DNA of 64,000 nt from Sipunculus nudus (GCA_026874595.1 CM049315.1:15504164-15568163), one strand, 5' to 3'; shown: positions 1-13,493, counted from the stretch's first letter. A program made the numbers and translations. The notes: generated by a model from the sequence alone, not told the origin.

Positions 1-518
1 TTAAAAAGTTTTTAACCTGACTGGTATATTGGTGTTTATTTTGAAGCACTCACTGAAGTAATGGTTTTATATTATGATCACAAGGACGTAATCAGCATGA
101 AGATAATACACAATATAACCCCGGGTCCCTTTGCCTTACTGAGATGTTTATAAAGTTGTTTTTGGGATCCTTTACTTCATCTTTGATTAGATGGTTGTTT
201 GTTAGAATCTAAGTATTTAATTGTTGCGCATTAGAATTCTAATATGTTAAAAACATTAGACATTTTACTAAAATACACAGGACATTAAATGACTTTCTGA
301 CTTGAGAAGACGAGTCGTACACGAAAACATTTATTGGTTATTTGAAAATAAACTCAAGGGTTCTAACTCTACAGTTAATAAGGCTTTTCCAATGTTTCCA
401 GGTTACATGAGCATCGAAATCCGCATGAGACGTCAGCTGTCGTGCAGCTGATGTGTCTTGGAGGGAAACCTTGGGGAGATTGTAATACCCCAAACCCTGG
501 ACATCCAGGCACCTTAAG
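1..518. other. non-coding stretch, nothing recognised
   Basis: AT-rich DNA without a credible reading frame, splice-site-bounded exon or recognisable repeat. It runs up to the left copy of the duplication that follows. Confidence 0.5.
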
Positions 519-1066
519 TTTGCTAACTAACTTTTAAAAACTTAGAGCTTAGAGCTTTGTCACCAGCAGACTGACTTTATTTTTTTTTGTTTTTGTTTTT
601 TGTAGTATTTCTTTTTTATTAATATCAGGATGTTTACGAAGGAATAGGAAATTCAAGTGTCATGAGTCGGATTCAGGCCAATGCAGTTTAAAATCGGTAA
701 AGTTGTCTTGTCTAGGCCGGTTCTTGTTAGGGCACTCATACGGTAGCCTTAAGTGACCGCGCACCTGTATGCTTTTTTGTGCTTTTTTTGCTTTTTGCTT
801 TTTTTGCTAACTAACTTTTAAAAACTTAGATCATAGAGCTTTGTCACCAGCAGACTGACTTTATTTTGCTTTTGTAGTATTTCTTTTTTTTTATTAATAT
901 CAGGATGTTTGCGTAGGAATAGGAAATTCAAGTGTCTCGTGTCGGATTTTGGCCAGTGCAGTTTAAAGTCGGTAAAGTTGTCTTGTCTAGACCGGTTCTT
1001 GTTAGGGCACTCATACAGTAGCCTTAAGTGACCGCGCACCTGTATGCTTTTTTGTGCTTTTGTTTC
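519..1066. repeat. direct duplication, two copies of about 270 bp
   Basis: Copy A runs from about 519 to 790 and copy B from about 803 to 1066. Both open with TTTGCTAACTAACTTTTAAA, continue through a T-rich tract, and end with GACCGCGCACCTGTATGC followed by T/G-rich sequence. The copies differ by scattered substitutions and by the length of the poly-T tract, so the event is moderately old. A stretch of the minus strand stays open in both copies, but copy A has a stop in the equivalent frame, so I do not call a gene. The junction between them is a string of GCTTTTTT units, which could have mediated unequal exchange. Confidence 0.85.
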
Positions 1067-4000
1067 TGGAGGCGTTTCCAGTTTTTGATATGCATATGAT
1101 CGGACGATTTGACATCAGCATTCGTATAAAAGCTGGATACGAGAAATTGACAATGACAAACTCCTGAGTGTGGCGCGCTGAAAAGTGTACTCTGCCAAAT
1201 TTGTTATCGGTCCGACAGGAGGGTCTGAAATGTCCGGCTTAGAAGCCATGTTCAGCTTAAAGATGGTGCCTGCGGGCGTAACAAGCATAAAAATCCGATG
1301 TCTGAGGAAGCCACTGTGATTTTTCCTGTAACGGACTTCGTGTTGCATTTTGCCGACGGACTGCTGAATCTAGCAGATTTTGTAGCGATTGTTTCCAGGA
1401 ACAGGCAGAGTACTGTATTTAAATGCGCTGTGTTTAAATGCGTACCGGCAAAGGTGCGGGATATTACTATGAGTGGGATTTCTGCTAAAATTCAGCTGTG
1501 TGGGACTTTTAAATTAAGCCCAGAAAGATAAGTCTGTGCTTGGCGCGTATTCGCCAGAGAGAGCCGTGAATCGCTGTCCCAGGTTTCGCTGTTTTGTGAC
1601 CTAGGTTGAGCGCATTCCTCCCAATGGTCAAGTCCACAGACAGGACAACACAAGTTGAGAAGGGAGTGAACAGGAACGGTCGTTTAACGTCATGGTTGGA
1701 TTCTGCCCAATATTTGTATGAACGCGCTAGCTTTAGCCAGTTTGTTCACCTCTTTGGGGTGCGACAAGCTCTATTTCATTTCTTTCCTCTTAATGCATAT
1801 AATCATGTCAAAATTAGTTAATTAGTTTCTGTAGATTTAAAATGGTATATTCAGGTGAATTTCGGGAGGTTATGATAAGAATATTAAAACTGATTACTTT
1901 GCAACATAACTGATGGAGATTTACGATTATAGCCAAGGATGAGCAATGATGGACAGTTGGACCAGACTTGCCTTTAGCAGAAACCCCTAATTAGATGTAT
2001 TTCTCCTGGTGCATGATGTTTTTCTCATAGAAAAAAAATTAGATGAATGTCCGATACATACATTTGTGATGCATATTTGATGGACAGCAGAGCGTAGGCT
2101 TGTAAGTAAATCGCCTTCCGGTCCATTTCCTCCTTTCAAAGAGGAATTGGAGAATTGTGAATAGATTCTGAACATTATATCTAGTTGAATACCCAGGAAT
2201 ACCCAGGCTAAACATGCGGAGATATGGATGCACGGATGGGGAGGTTGACCACGGGAAATATACTACTCATACTTGACTCAGCGTATACCAAAAAATTGAA
2301 TTTTTATTAAATTTGTTTTTACTAAATATATTAAAAGCGTTTAAAATTGTATGTGACAAGCTTTCATTTAAAAGTGTTTAAAAATGTAACGCATCTGAAT
2401 CAAAAGCGATGTCCCTCCAATGTCCAATGTAATTCACGCTACTTTAACCCTCATTGACCATAGAACGTGCCGCCAACAGATCGTTAACGTACAGTTAATG
2501 TTTGTTTTCAAAATGTTTTCCTGTAGTCATGGTGACTTAATATATCAATGACAATTAAAATCATTAATTAAATGGATGATATCTATCCTGATGGTATAAT
2601 CATTTTATAATGAAGCTTGCGTTTTTGCCCCAAGTTAGCTGACGGTATACGCTTTTTAAAATGAAACCCATCCACAGCAAATTCGCCGAAATTCACCAGG
2701 CCCCGAGAAAATTTGCCGTATTGTCAAGGCCCCGAGCATAGAATATATAGAACTCTTCATAATAATATATCATTTATAGCGTCATTTTTCAATTATTCAA
2801 TAAATGGTTCTGAAACGAGGGATTTTTCTAACTTCATAATGCTCATACATCACTAACTGTAAAATACGTTGCCCATTTGTACGATCTACCGCGGCCGTTT
2901 ATTACTCTGGTGTGATTACTGGGCTGCTGGGGAGGAGACAGGAATCATGAGGGTGCCCGTCCCTTTGAACCATTTACCATTGTGTTAAGCACCGATCGCT
3001 GCCTTCCTGACCTATACCTCAATGGTTTCTATATTTAATGGTCGGCAGCGGTTTGATGTTTGAATGAGAACCTTTACTTGACGAGAATGGATTCTCGTGT
3101 CATACGAGATTTATAAAATTCTTAATATAGGACCAGTGTATCGGGAAGACCAAAATTAAATTAGCTTTTACCAAATATGTAGAAAATAGTTTGTGATCTT
3201 AAAGTGTAAAAAACACTGTAAGTAGTTACTTAAATGTCTTTCCTTTTTTTTTTGCTCAATTGCCTTATTCAAAAGAATGCGATAAGTGACGCTGATGTAA
3301 ATGACGACTATTTAAATATACAGCCTTATCAATATAAAAATGTTCTTGTCGCTGAAAAGTTTGAACAATATTTATTTAGATTGCTGAATCTTAACTCGGG
3401 GTCAGACTGGAGTCTAAATCATGGAACAGGAAACGTCTATGCCACTGCTGCCATGTTTTGCTATATATTTGGGGAATTTCAAACTTGATTCCGGTCGTGT
3501 AACATGGAGGATGGCCTTGTATTTCAAGAGAAAGTTATTGTACACACATTTTGTTTCTGTTTGATTAGTCACGTATTCCATAATTCTTAACCTGTTAAAA
3601 TATTGATAGTTCCCTTTTTACTGATCCTGGAATTGATACTAGAGAGAAAACTGCATCTCTTCTGTTTTTTGTAAAATTCTATGATTTGCTGTAGGCTGGC
3701 TGATCAACCTACTCTTTTGTTCAAGAACATTCTGAGTGGGACAATTAAGATCAAGGAAATTTTTATTAAATCCGTGCCCGAATTCAAAATGGAATTTGGA
3801 AACTTTTATGTATGCTCTGATTTTGTCTGCTTTAGCCCCTGAGTTAATGGGATGTCTTAAAAGATTACTCTCTTGTTCAAAATTTACAAAAAGAATCAAT
3901 GTGAAAGTAAGAATGAAAAAAGAAAGGCGATTACACAGCATACTTTCAAAAGCAGAAGTCGTTATACCAGAAAAGGTTGGTCAGTGATCCGAGTGTACAG

Positions 4001-4932
4001 AAGAATTACGGCTGACGCGGGCGGCAGGCGGGCGGCAACACGAGGCACGTATGTGAACAATTGCTCAAGAGTATTTAATATAGGACGAAACACAATGATT
4101 CGGAGAAGAAGTGGGCGGTTACTTGCTATTTTGTATCGTTAGTTATTTATGGAACAATTTTCCCTTTGCTTGTTTGACTAGAAATTCTGAAAAACGTAAC
4201 TTCTGTTTAAATTATTATTCATTGCGAATTATTTTTCGTATTTTAACATGAAGTTTAATGGACTTCGATTTTCGATAAGGATTTAGAATCGTCTGCGCTC
4301 AGACACCCCTAGAAGCCTTATCAGCCATCAACAGACGATATAGCCATGCCGAAAACTACACTGCAGCTGCCATCAATACTATCACAAAGATATCTCTGTA
4401 CACAGTTGGTAATCAAACTCTAATAAACACCAAAAGAGCTTTCGGATGTGCAAACTTATGTTGACGGATTCATATTGTTTCCTTCGATCTGTTACGATAA
4501 AACTCTCCATCAATGAAGCCGTGGAAGACATGACTATCATTTAGCAGAAATTCAACACACGTTAAGGGAGATTCACGTTATAATTAGCTCACAGTAGCTG
4601 TCTTTAGAAAGAAAGTATACAAATTTACCAATTAGTCCGGTTAATTAGACGAGAAAGGACACTTAAGTATCCAGGTGTTAAACTCAAGTTTTTCACTATC
4701 GTTTACGACATGACCATCTCCGTATAAATAATGTATAAATTACTTTCTATTAAATGATTAAAACAGATTTTCAAAGTCAAAGGAAAGGCCTTACTTCACG
4801 TTCGTTTGACATATGAAACTTTTTGTTTCTGTAATTGATTATTTTCATGTAATAGAAAAATGTTTTATTAATTCACCTACATGGAAATTTCTGTATGGTA
4901 TCGTGTTTAGACAGTAAGAATTGTTATACATA

Positions 4933-4934
<2 letters not shown>
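1067..4934. other. non-coding stretch, no gene recognised
   Basis: Only short overlapping open frames occur here, with no recognisable domain and no consistent codon character. A small GC-rich patch lies at about 4010-4045. CAAGGCCCCGAG-like text occurs twice near 2697 and 2728, a short local repeat. Nothing else stands out. Confidence 0.5.
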
Positions 4935-4979
<45 letters not shown>

Positions 4980-5016
4980 TAGATAGATAGATTGATAGAT
5001 AGATAGATAAAGCTAG

Positions 5017-5048
<32 letters not shown>

Positions 5049-5076
5049 TGGGAGGTATATATTTCCCCCCCCCCCG
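4935..5076. repeat. composite microsatellite (AT)n-(GATA)n-(AT)n-(GT)n-(C)n
   Basis: An AT dinucleotide run is followed by imperfect GATA tetranucleotides (4976-5009), a second AT run, a GT run ending about 5048, and then a run of 11 C at about 5065. Five simple-repeat types follow one another within 140 bp, the usual product of replication slippage. Confidence 0.95.
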
Positions 5077-5950
5077 GTTCTTGGTTCTTACTTCCTTGAT
5101 ATATCCCTGCCAGAGATTATAAAGTTCCAGCGCCAAACTATAACATGGAGATTACCCCGGAAGCCTTTTCCCGCTTGTATGTGTGCCAAAAATAAAAATT
5201 ATGTCTCACACATATCAAGTTTTGTCCCTGGACTGTCCACGCCCGCTGTGTAGAGTTAGGTCCTTTCACTGAATTAAATAAGACCAAGGTAAGCCCGTGA
5301 TGTGAAGAAAATATTTACATAGTGAACAGATCCGCTGTAATAATATTATTCATGTGAAAATGTGTTAACGAAAAACATGGACATGTTATTACATCATCTT
5401 GGCCGGTTTCCGTTGAAGCCATCACAGTGTATTGTATACCATATTATGATATTGATTACCTAAATTGACTTGATTGAGCTCATCTTTAGATAGGCTTGTA
5501 AAAACGGAATTTCCAGCACTGAAACGGGTGATGTTAATAATTCTTTACGATCAGGGAAATTATTTCATTTTTGGGTCGGTCTACATCTTTCTTTTTCTAC
5601 CCTTCTCTTTCCGTTATTGTATAAAACCTCCAGCTCCTGTGTAAAGGTTTGTCTAAGCCACCTTATGTGTTAAGCCTGGCTTTTTCGTGAAATTCAGACA
5701 AGGAAAGAGACAAAGAAAATATTTGAGTTGAGCTAACAGAGGGAATTTGAAATGATCCATCCTTATTCATATGTTGATTAAACACACCATTTATTAAGAG
5801 ACAGCCAATATTCGTCTAAAAAACTCCTTGCTTTAGTAACATAGCAATACAGGGACAAAACAAATATCGAATAAGATTATTTTTGTCACTTAAAGAAACA
5901 GTATTACCCGTGATTTTATTCTTTTATGCATAAAATAATGTATGTTGTAA
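5077..5950. other. non-coding stretch, nothing recognised
   Basis: AT-rich DNA with no credible coding frame, known repeat or RNA gene. Confidence 0.5.
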
Positions 5951-6014
5951 TATGTTATACTATATACTGACAGTATACTGACAGTATATATATATAACTG
6001 TCAGTATATATTAT

Positions 6015-6045
<31 letters not shown>

Positions 6046-6046
6046 C
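5951..6046. repeat. 24-nt-arm inverted repeat followed by (TA)n
   Basis: The left arm (5951-5974) and right arm (5997-6020) are reverse complements over 24 positions with one mismatch; both contain ACTGACAGT or its complement. The 22-nt loop holds another ACTGACAG copy and a TATA string. A (TA)n microsatellite follows to about 6046. It could form a cruciform or RNA hairpin, but simple expansion of a TA-rich palindrome is an adequate explanation. Confidence 0.85.
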
Positions 6047-8576
6047 GCTGCAAAATACCCCGACGTAATTATTGATATTTGTCATATATCTTCATGTTCA
6101 TAAACCACTACAGAAATTCTTTATAAATTTTTCCTTCTGTCCTCATAAAGAGGTCAGAGGTCAACCAATTATGATTCACTAAGCCGGGCCTACTGACGAC
6201 CCCAATGCCCTCAGAATCGTATGCTCGGGTCCGCTGTGAGATTTTCTCCCATCCCATCAAATAGACCTTTCACTGGTTGTTTATAGCTCGGCGTAGACAT
6301 TCAGGTCGCAGGAGAAAAACATGCAGGTGTGGATGGAATAGGTCACCGATAATTAAGGATGGCGCCAAACAGGAAATTGGATCACTACAGTTCTGTGAGC
6401 AACGAATACATCTAACATACAAGTAATGATGATGACTGGTTGAGAGCCGGACCAGAAGTGAGATACAAAGCCCATGCGGTGGTGGTGTAATTAAAAGACA
6501 AGTAGGTTTGCCCATCATTCCTTCACAAAGGTTTACATCACGAGCCAAGCTCTAATTTCTCATACTTCTGCAAGTGATAAAGAAAATACTTTTTTTGTTT
6601 GAATATAGACGGGTGTCTCCTAACATAGTCATATGTTATTATACGTGATGGGAATTGAGAAATGCGCCACTTTAGGAATAAACCATGTCCCATTTCACTT
6701 TGACTGACAGGTTCATTTCAGTCCGCAAAAGCCGGCTTTATAAAAAAATGAATGTAATAAGGAACAGATGAAGGGGGAGTAAGGCGGTTTCATTTAAACG
6801 ACTTTTTTATTCATTATCTCACTGTAAAGGTGTCCGAATGTGTGGTTCTTTGATAAAGCATTAATAGAAAACAACACATATCCACCAAGTACAAATGACC
6901 AAGATGCAAATATCCGATTGTAAAGCTAACGTGCAGCCGGTCGCTAACGCTTTCATTTTATAATATGGTCAAGACAACACTATAAAATTGTGAGATGAAA
7001 TAACAAATTTCAAGTTACAAAATGATTCTAACTTAATACACGGTCTACAGAATTAACGTCATTTTCTTAAAGCTGCATACATTATACCGAGAAACCATAC
7101 CCGTATTTTAGCCTAGGGACGTCAAAATCTTTAGGTTTCTTAAGATTATGAATGGGCTGAAACGTTTTCACCGGTCCCAGGGATAACAAAGCCATAAATT
7201 TATTAAGCTTATCTCGGCGTTTTTCTGTGAACGATTCATCGCGACTACCGATTCACACGATGTTGTAAAATAAGACGGTACTAGATGTAGATGTTTAATA
7301 ACCGTTAATTTCAAGATTTTTTAAAGAGTATTTATATATGACAATCTTTCAAGCCAGATAGCTCAAAACTTTTTAAAGAAACTTGTTAGATTTGACCCTG
7401 TTATATAAAAAACTAAAAGTTATTGCTAAATTTCAGAGCAGGGATAAACCTGACCATCCCTGGTCCTTTTTTTTAATTTAAACAACTTGGTTTTAAGATT
7501 TCTCTGGATTGAGCTTATTCACGATTTTAAAACTCAGATTTCACCCTGAGATCTCACCGTGCTATCTTTGTGGCATTGTCGGGATCAAACTTAGGGTTTC
7601 CTGGCAATAAAGTTTGTATCCTCATGCTTTTTGTTGGGTAAAACTTGGTTGGAGCATTTTATATTCGAAATGCTATGGACTGACTTCGATGAAATTTTTG
7701 TAGAGGGTAATCGTACCACCCAAGGACTAATCCTGTTAATATTTAAGGTAACCTTTATCCCTAGTTAACTTAAGTGAAATTTTCCACCCCATTAATATGT
7801 ACAGGTGTGACCTCATTTTAGCAACCTTCGTTCTGACGGGCAGAGATTACCTGTAATGCAATCAATAAATCGAGGAATCTTGATGCACTTAGTCTCTCAG
7901 TTTGGATAAACAGATTTCCTCTGCTAGCGTACCCTTTACCAGTGTTAGATCATCATCCTGTTGTTATTCCAGATCTAGTGGTCTAGTGATGAATCTACAT
8001 GTATGTTGTCTCAGGTAGTTCTTGAAGTATAATACATAAATTATGCAGCGCAGTCATTTGATTAACGTGCCTTTTGTGCCAGTGTTCTGATTTATTTTCA
8101 AGGTTACCTTAGCGGTATCCCCAAGAAGCTGGGCCAACACTTATTGACGGATACTCTGAATGGCTTATAGACTAGTGGAATGCCAATTTAATTTTCAAAG
8201 GAGTAAACACGGAGGCCATTAATTTGAAATTTTCTCTCATGGCAATGATATATCCCTCAACATTTATCATCCTGAATTCAAAGCATGAGAACATAAATTA
8301 ATAAAATAAAATACGATATCTAAGTTCTAAGCAACCGAGGTCAATTCAAATAAATGTTGAATCGGATGAATGCACTGGGAATCATGCGCAATATTGCTTT
8401 TTGCTGTTCAATGTTACGCATTAAGTCATACTCCATTTGATTACGATAATAATAATTTTAGAAATGGGGAACACTTTTTAATAATATTACATGCTATATC
8501 TCGCTCAGTTGTCAGTCTGTCTATACCACCTTTTCACCTACAACTACAATGAGAGGTTAGCCTTAAATTTATAGAT
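6047..8576. other. non-coding stretch, no gene recognised
   Basis: Only short, mutually overlapping open frames. The interval 6180-6560 is somewhat richer in GC, with a 92-codon minus-strand frame, but it has no recognisable motif and no convincing splice sites. No RNA gene was seen. Confidence 0.45.
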
Positions 8577-9292
8577 TGTTTCATGTATCTGTTTATAATG
8601 CGCTGGCATTCTGATTCGTGTCTGGCGCTAGCCCTGTTCGTTGCTATGGGAGACGCGCGGTTTGAGCTCTGGCTAGCGTGTGAAGTGTGAAACGTGGAAA
8701 CTCAGCGTTCTTTGTGTTCTAGATAGTTCGGGTCTGTTCAGGCGCTGTGGGCGTACGTGTATTGTTATGCTCTTTGGAATGTTCCAGAATAGAAAGTTCT
8801 GGGCTTTGGGTGAAAAAGCTATAAAATAGGGGCTGTGTTTAGAGCCGGGCAGAGAGAAAAATACCAGCGGACACGGAAGAGTGTGACTCTCGTGTCAGTG
8901 TTTTTTGGGACCTTTCCGATAATTGCAGAACTTACAGATCTTCAACGGACTTTATATACGGATTGTCTTCAGTTTGCCTTTGGGATTATTACCAGAACTT
9001 CACTTTTGGATTACAACAGATTGTTTTCAAGAATAAATCGGACTATTCTTTTCATTTTATGTACATTTTTATTGTTGTTATACTGTGTAATTATATTGAT
9101 TTAGTGTATTGTAATGTCAGCATTGTTATAAGAATAAATTATAATTATCTGTTAACAAAAAAATCCACTGATTTCTTTATTCATTCCCCTTGACAGTTCA
9201 TGCTTCGTAGTGTTGCGGAATCTGATTTTTTTCCTTAACAAAATTTATGCTCGTCACGATTACGTGATTTGTTGTTATTGGGTTCCGTAACA
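8577..9292 (+). mobile_element. solo LTR, family member 1 (about 716 bp)
   Basis: This interval aligns along its length with 30169-30781 and 56267-57105. Its degenerate start (TGTTTCATG) matches TGTTACAGG in the other two, and its end is TTCCGTAACA. A TATA box (TATAAAAT, 8820-8827) is followed by GGGGCTGTGTTTAGAGCC, shared with copy 3, which looks like an LTR core promoter. Near 9131 is AGAATAAATTAT, a possible polyadenylation signal in the R/U5 part. No gag, protease or reverse transcriptase frame lies on either side, so it is a solo LTR or LTR-only derivative. I see no target-site duplication. Two short open frames inside are by-products. Confidence 0.75.
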
Positions 9293-9537
9293 AGTTATAT
9301 TTTGAATATATACCAATCGATAGATCATCATCATATACTTTTCTTAACAAGTTAATTTGCCATTGTAAGCTGCGTTTATCCCTGCCGAGAGCGAGTCATT
9401 TACTTGTATATATATATATATTATATATAGGATAGCCTTTGCCCTGGCAGGCAGAACTGATCTGTGATGCAAACATCGAGTTGGTGAACCTTGTCACAGA
9501 TTCCTCTTGCTTTGATGTACTTCCTCAACATATATTT

Positions 9538-9688
9538 TGTTACGAAGACAAATAAATGAGGGGAAAATCCTGGGCCGACCCGGGAGTCGAACCCAGGTCG
9601 GTGGCGCACAAGTCCGGCCAACCAACCGCTTCGCTAGCAAAGCAAGCTTCACTAGCGAGACAGTTCGGTCCGCTTTTATGTCACCCCG

Positions 9689-9690
<2 letters not shown>
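9538..9690 (-). mobile_element. tRNA-related short element (SINE-like), copy 1
   Basis: Read on the minus strand, it has a perfect pol III B box, GGTTCGACTCC (9583-9593 complement), within a T-arm-like stem whose halves are CCGACC and GGTCGG. An A-box-like TAGCGAAGCGG (9626-9636 complement) lies about 33 bp upstream, which is normal A-B spacing. A 7-bp hairpin, TCGCTAG/CTAGCGA, lies further upstream. The same 153-bp unit recurs at 54447-54600 in the same orientation with different flanks, so it is mobile and not a tRNA gene. Its ends (TGTTACG on the left, CCCCGTA(AC) on the right of the plus strand) are near inverted repeats. Confidence 0.7.

Positions 9691-9750
<60 letters not shown>
9691..9750. 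repeat. (TA)n microsatellite
   Basis: A nearly uninterrupted TA run of about 57 bp abuts the right end of the SINE-like element. It produces Ile-Tyr peptides in two reading frames that are not genes. A shorter TA run at 9409-9430 lies on the other side. Confidence 0.95.
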
Positions 9751-9753
<3 letters not shown>

Positions 9754-12084
9754 CAAAGCATCACCAATACCAAACCATTTCCACAAAAGAACGTGGCAAT
9801 GTTCCTGCAATGAAACCCAATAAGTGACCTAAAAAAGTGAAAATATCTGAAGACCGACATTTCGATTTGTACTATGTCCCTCAATATTAAACTATACTGA
9901 CTGGTGTTGTAACCGGTCAGTATAGAGTGCCTCAGTGAGGGCCTTCGTACTTTGTCTTGTACGAAATCCGTTTTCGAAAACGTAACCCAATGGTTCAACA
10001 ACATTTGTCCTTGTAACTTTTTTGTTTGTCTTGTAATACACAATACATTGACATGATGGAACAAGTATAAAATATAACTACTTTTGTTTTCCATTTTCTC
10101 ATTACCTCCGCCATCTAGATAATGTTTTAACTCATCCGTTCTTTTTGTTCATTCAGCTGCTTGTTAATAAAATAGCAAAATCTAATGAATCAATGACTAC
10201 AATTTTGGACGTTTTGTTCATGGTTGAGAAAAAACTTTTCAATTTTTGTGCGGCCCGGAGAAAGCTGCCGGCTGTAAGCCGAATGCTGCATTAGATAATA
10301 ATGTAATTGGACATTGTAACCGAGAATGCCGGTCATAGACTATTAGATAAAGTAGGTGTTTGGCCTGTTTTCTCGTTATGGTCCTGGTTACATTTTATAT
10401 ATAAGCTCTGACTGAAGACTTCCATGAATAATAATATATACATTGAAACATACCCTTTGAATTCCAAACGTTGTCCTTTTATCGGACAATTTGCAAGATA
10501 AAGAGAAACAGGCAAATGAAGAACATAGTCCGGTCGGTACCGCACACACTCGAAACCTGGTTAACAATGTTATCTTAACACACACTGAACGTAAAGCCCC
10601 TTAATCAGAAATAAATGACAGATCTCCCAAAACGCCATCGTCTAACAACAAAACCCACTGATCGACCTCGTAACATCCTGGAGTAAGTATATTTCACGTG
10701 ACAGTAAACCTTACCCCAGTATTTACGGTTCCTCTGTCATTGTTAAGGAAACCAACCCGAAACCGTCATGATCATGATCTAATGACCGGAGGAAACCTAG
10801 AATAATCTGACATGTTATTACCTTATTCAGATAACCGCCATTTGTTCCTGTAACAAAAATACTTAACTGGAATTTGCAGGATTTTGTGAATAGATGAAAA
10901 TATAATTAGCACTGTACTCTAAAACATCCTGCCATAACACAGGAAGGTTATCAACTTGCGAGGGCGGGAACGAACTTCCTGTTGACACGCACTTCATAAA
11001 TAATTTAATATCCGGCCAGTATCGTATGCTGAAATAATGATTAGTCTCGGTCATTAAATGATTTATGTTTTCTTTGTTATCACGTAATAAACATGAAGCC
11101 GATAAATGTCAGACGGACCAACTGCTTAACCGTGCTGTAATTCCTATTTAAAACTTTATAGGCGTTCAATGGGTGAGGTATTGGCGCTTTTTGATGTTTT
11201 ATATTGGGTCATTCTTTTATATTGATTTATTCATGTAAAAGAAACATGACTGCGATTGCTACCATGGTGTTATACCATGCATGGTAATAATAACAATGAT
11301 AATAAAAAGAAGAAGATCTTGATGAGACTGGAAAGAAACTTAGCTTAGGATAAAAGAGGAATTTAGTAACACAAACTATATCACATAGAGTTTTAAGCAT
11401 GCCTGGGAAAGACAACACTTTTATATACATGATTAAATCCAAAATCTAAATGCCAGTACACATTAGTCTACACGAGGATTTAATATCAATATTTACGACT
11501 ATACTAAAATAGGTATTACCCTAGTACCTGTTAATTATACAATCGTCACCATTACTTCTTGGTGATAGAAAATGATAAAACACATCCAAAGTGAATTATT
11601 AAATGTATATTATAATCGGATATACAGCATATGCGCGATCCTACTGTGAATCGCTATTGTCATACTACAAAACTGAGTATATGTGTACTATGGTGAAAGA
11701 CACACAACTTATCGTATACCTGAACGCTTACTCGTATCAGGGTGGTTACTACATTCAAATAGCTGCGATAAGATCACATTTAATGCATCTGAATACACCC
11801 ATATTCATTTGTATACCCCATTTCAAGCATCTTATTTGTGCCACTGCAGGTTTCGCTTCCTGGAATTCGCCTTTAGCCTTTACCAATCACTTTAGTTTAT
11901 TTCACACTTGTTTGTAAATGGAATTTCGTCTCACGCACGAAAGGAGTATTAGGTTCTCGCTTCCGGGGAATTCTAATCGAATATTTGAGTTCGATTACTC
12001 TTATGGACATGCATTTTGTTTGGATATTAAAACAATTCAGTTGAAAGTTTATAATGATTCCTATTATTTATCAATATATATACA

Positions 12085-12123
<39 letters not shown>

Positions 12124-13295
12124 AAATATATGAGTACATGAATATATAAATATAATTATCATAAGATATATAAAAAAAATAAAATACTTTTTTCCTTAAC
12201 TTATGACAACAACTTTTACGAAAGCTCTTCAAATGAATGTGCCTGTGTCGGAGAAGAAATGCAGAGCGTAACACGGATTCAATGTTTAAATGAGAAAGAG
12301 TAAAGAATGAGGCCGTAATGGAAGGTTCCTAATAGAGAGGTAATTACCATCAGCGGTTTCCTGTGTTCAGATTTTGTAAATTATAATAAACTTTAAAATG
12401 ATATATTAAAGGGAAACATTAGTAAAAATTAATCTTTTATTCTAACATTCATAATAATGACATCACTTCATTTTAAAATCAGTACTTTTTGTACGTGTGC
12501 ATGAATATTAGTCAGGCAAAACCTAGACATTGTTATTTTAATCGGTTTTAAAGTTTGGTTTAGAAAACGTACCAGAAAATGTGAATAAATAGGATGTAAA
12601 CCAAATATGCTTCATTTATTATTTTTAACCTGTAATTTCGATTCATAAATCTAATATTATACTTATAATTTATGGATGTATCTAATTTTGTTGATAGCTA
12701 ATTATATTTGTATTAAAGGTAGGTACATTTAAAAGAACTGACGCAAAAGTCAAGGGCCTAGAGGCAAAAATAGTCTCCCGAAATTTGTTTAAATAGGAGA
12801 GTGTGGAATCAATGATAACCCAATATCTGTAAACCTTAGCAAGAACCCATTTTTTATTCAAAATAAATGGAAAATACAAATTGGTTTTAAAAAAGAAAAT
12901 ACATGATTAAGATTTATAGGTATCTAGATGACACTTCTTCTAACTGCATGGGAGCAATAGGCGATGTAATTTTCAAGGTACACCTATTTGAAAAAGAGAC
13001 CCAACTGTCTGCTCCTTCCTTGACTCAAATATTATGCATGAGAATCGGTAAACATGTGAAAAAATATAAACAGCTCCTGTCAGTGCAGGGATATTTTGTA
13101 ATAGATCTTATATTAAGTATGCAAACACCTGAAATTGTAAAACTTTGTGAAAAGTGAGATTGTACAATTTGTGATAGGTGACATTTGTATTCGCATGAAG
13201 AAGCCATTTTGAAAATAATTCATTCAAGTCACACACACACATTTAAGTATTTGTTATAGCCCAATGAAATGTTATGCAAGCCGTGAGATTTGCGA
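9751..13295. other. non-coding stretch with one (AT)n microsatellite
   Basis: No coding sequence recognised. An (AT)n tract at about 12088-12120 sits in AT-rich text. Frames at 9753-10094, 11603-11917 and 12903-13157 are open by chance as far as I can tell: their products have no recognisable domain. If the receptor exon at 15016 belongs to a long gene running leftwards, this stretch may be intron. Confidence 0.45.
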
Positions 13296-13354
13296 GGCTT
13301 GTGTCTAATGGCTGGCGAGCCGTTTAAGCGAGCCTGCCATGATTGACACAAGCC
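13296..13354. repeat. 59-nt imperfect hairpin
   Basis: The outer arms GGCTTGTGTC (13296-13305) and GACACAAGCC (13345-13354) pair perfectly over 10 bp. After a small bulge, ATGGC (13308-13312) pairs with GCCAT (13336-13340), and the loop contains further complementary GGC/GCC. It could be a small structured RNA, a pre-miRNA-like hairpin, or the centre of a foldback repeat; the sequence alone does not decide. Confidence 0.6.
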
Positions 13355-13477
13355 AAGCAAACCTTGTCACAAGATAAAGTTGGCCATAAAATGAAAGCTA
13401 AAGTCTAAATGTTTCCTGATTGCTTCAGGAATAAGCCGAAAATACCATTAACCTCATAGATAGCTAGTAAGCCACCA

Positions 13478-13493
13478 CAGATGGCGCCATCTG
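13478..13493. repeat. 16-bp perfect palindrome
   Basis: CAGATGGCGCCATCTG reads identically on both strands. It contains AGATGGC, similar to the YY1-type core, in both orientations. It could be a binding site, but a single occurrence in repeat-rich DNA is weak evidence. Confidence 0.5.

Noticed and set aside
9560..9640. tRNA gene
   Set aside because: A perfect B box and T-arm are present, but there is no acceptor stem or proper anticodon arm, and the same unit recurs at 54447 with the same non-tRNA flanks, so it is a mobile element.
9537..9827. Two open frames with long Ile-Tyr runs (similar at 17106-17430 and 57168-57362)
   Set aside because: They are translations of (TA)n microsatellites.
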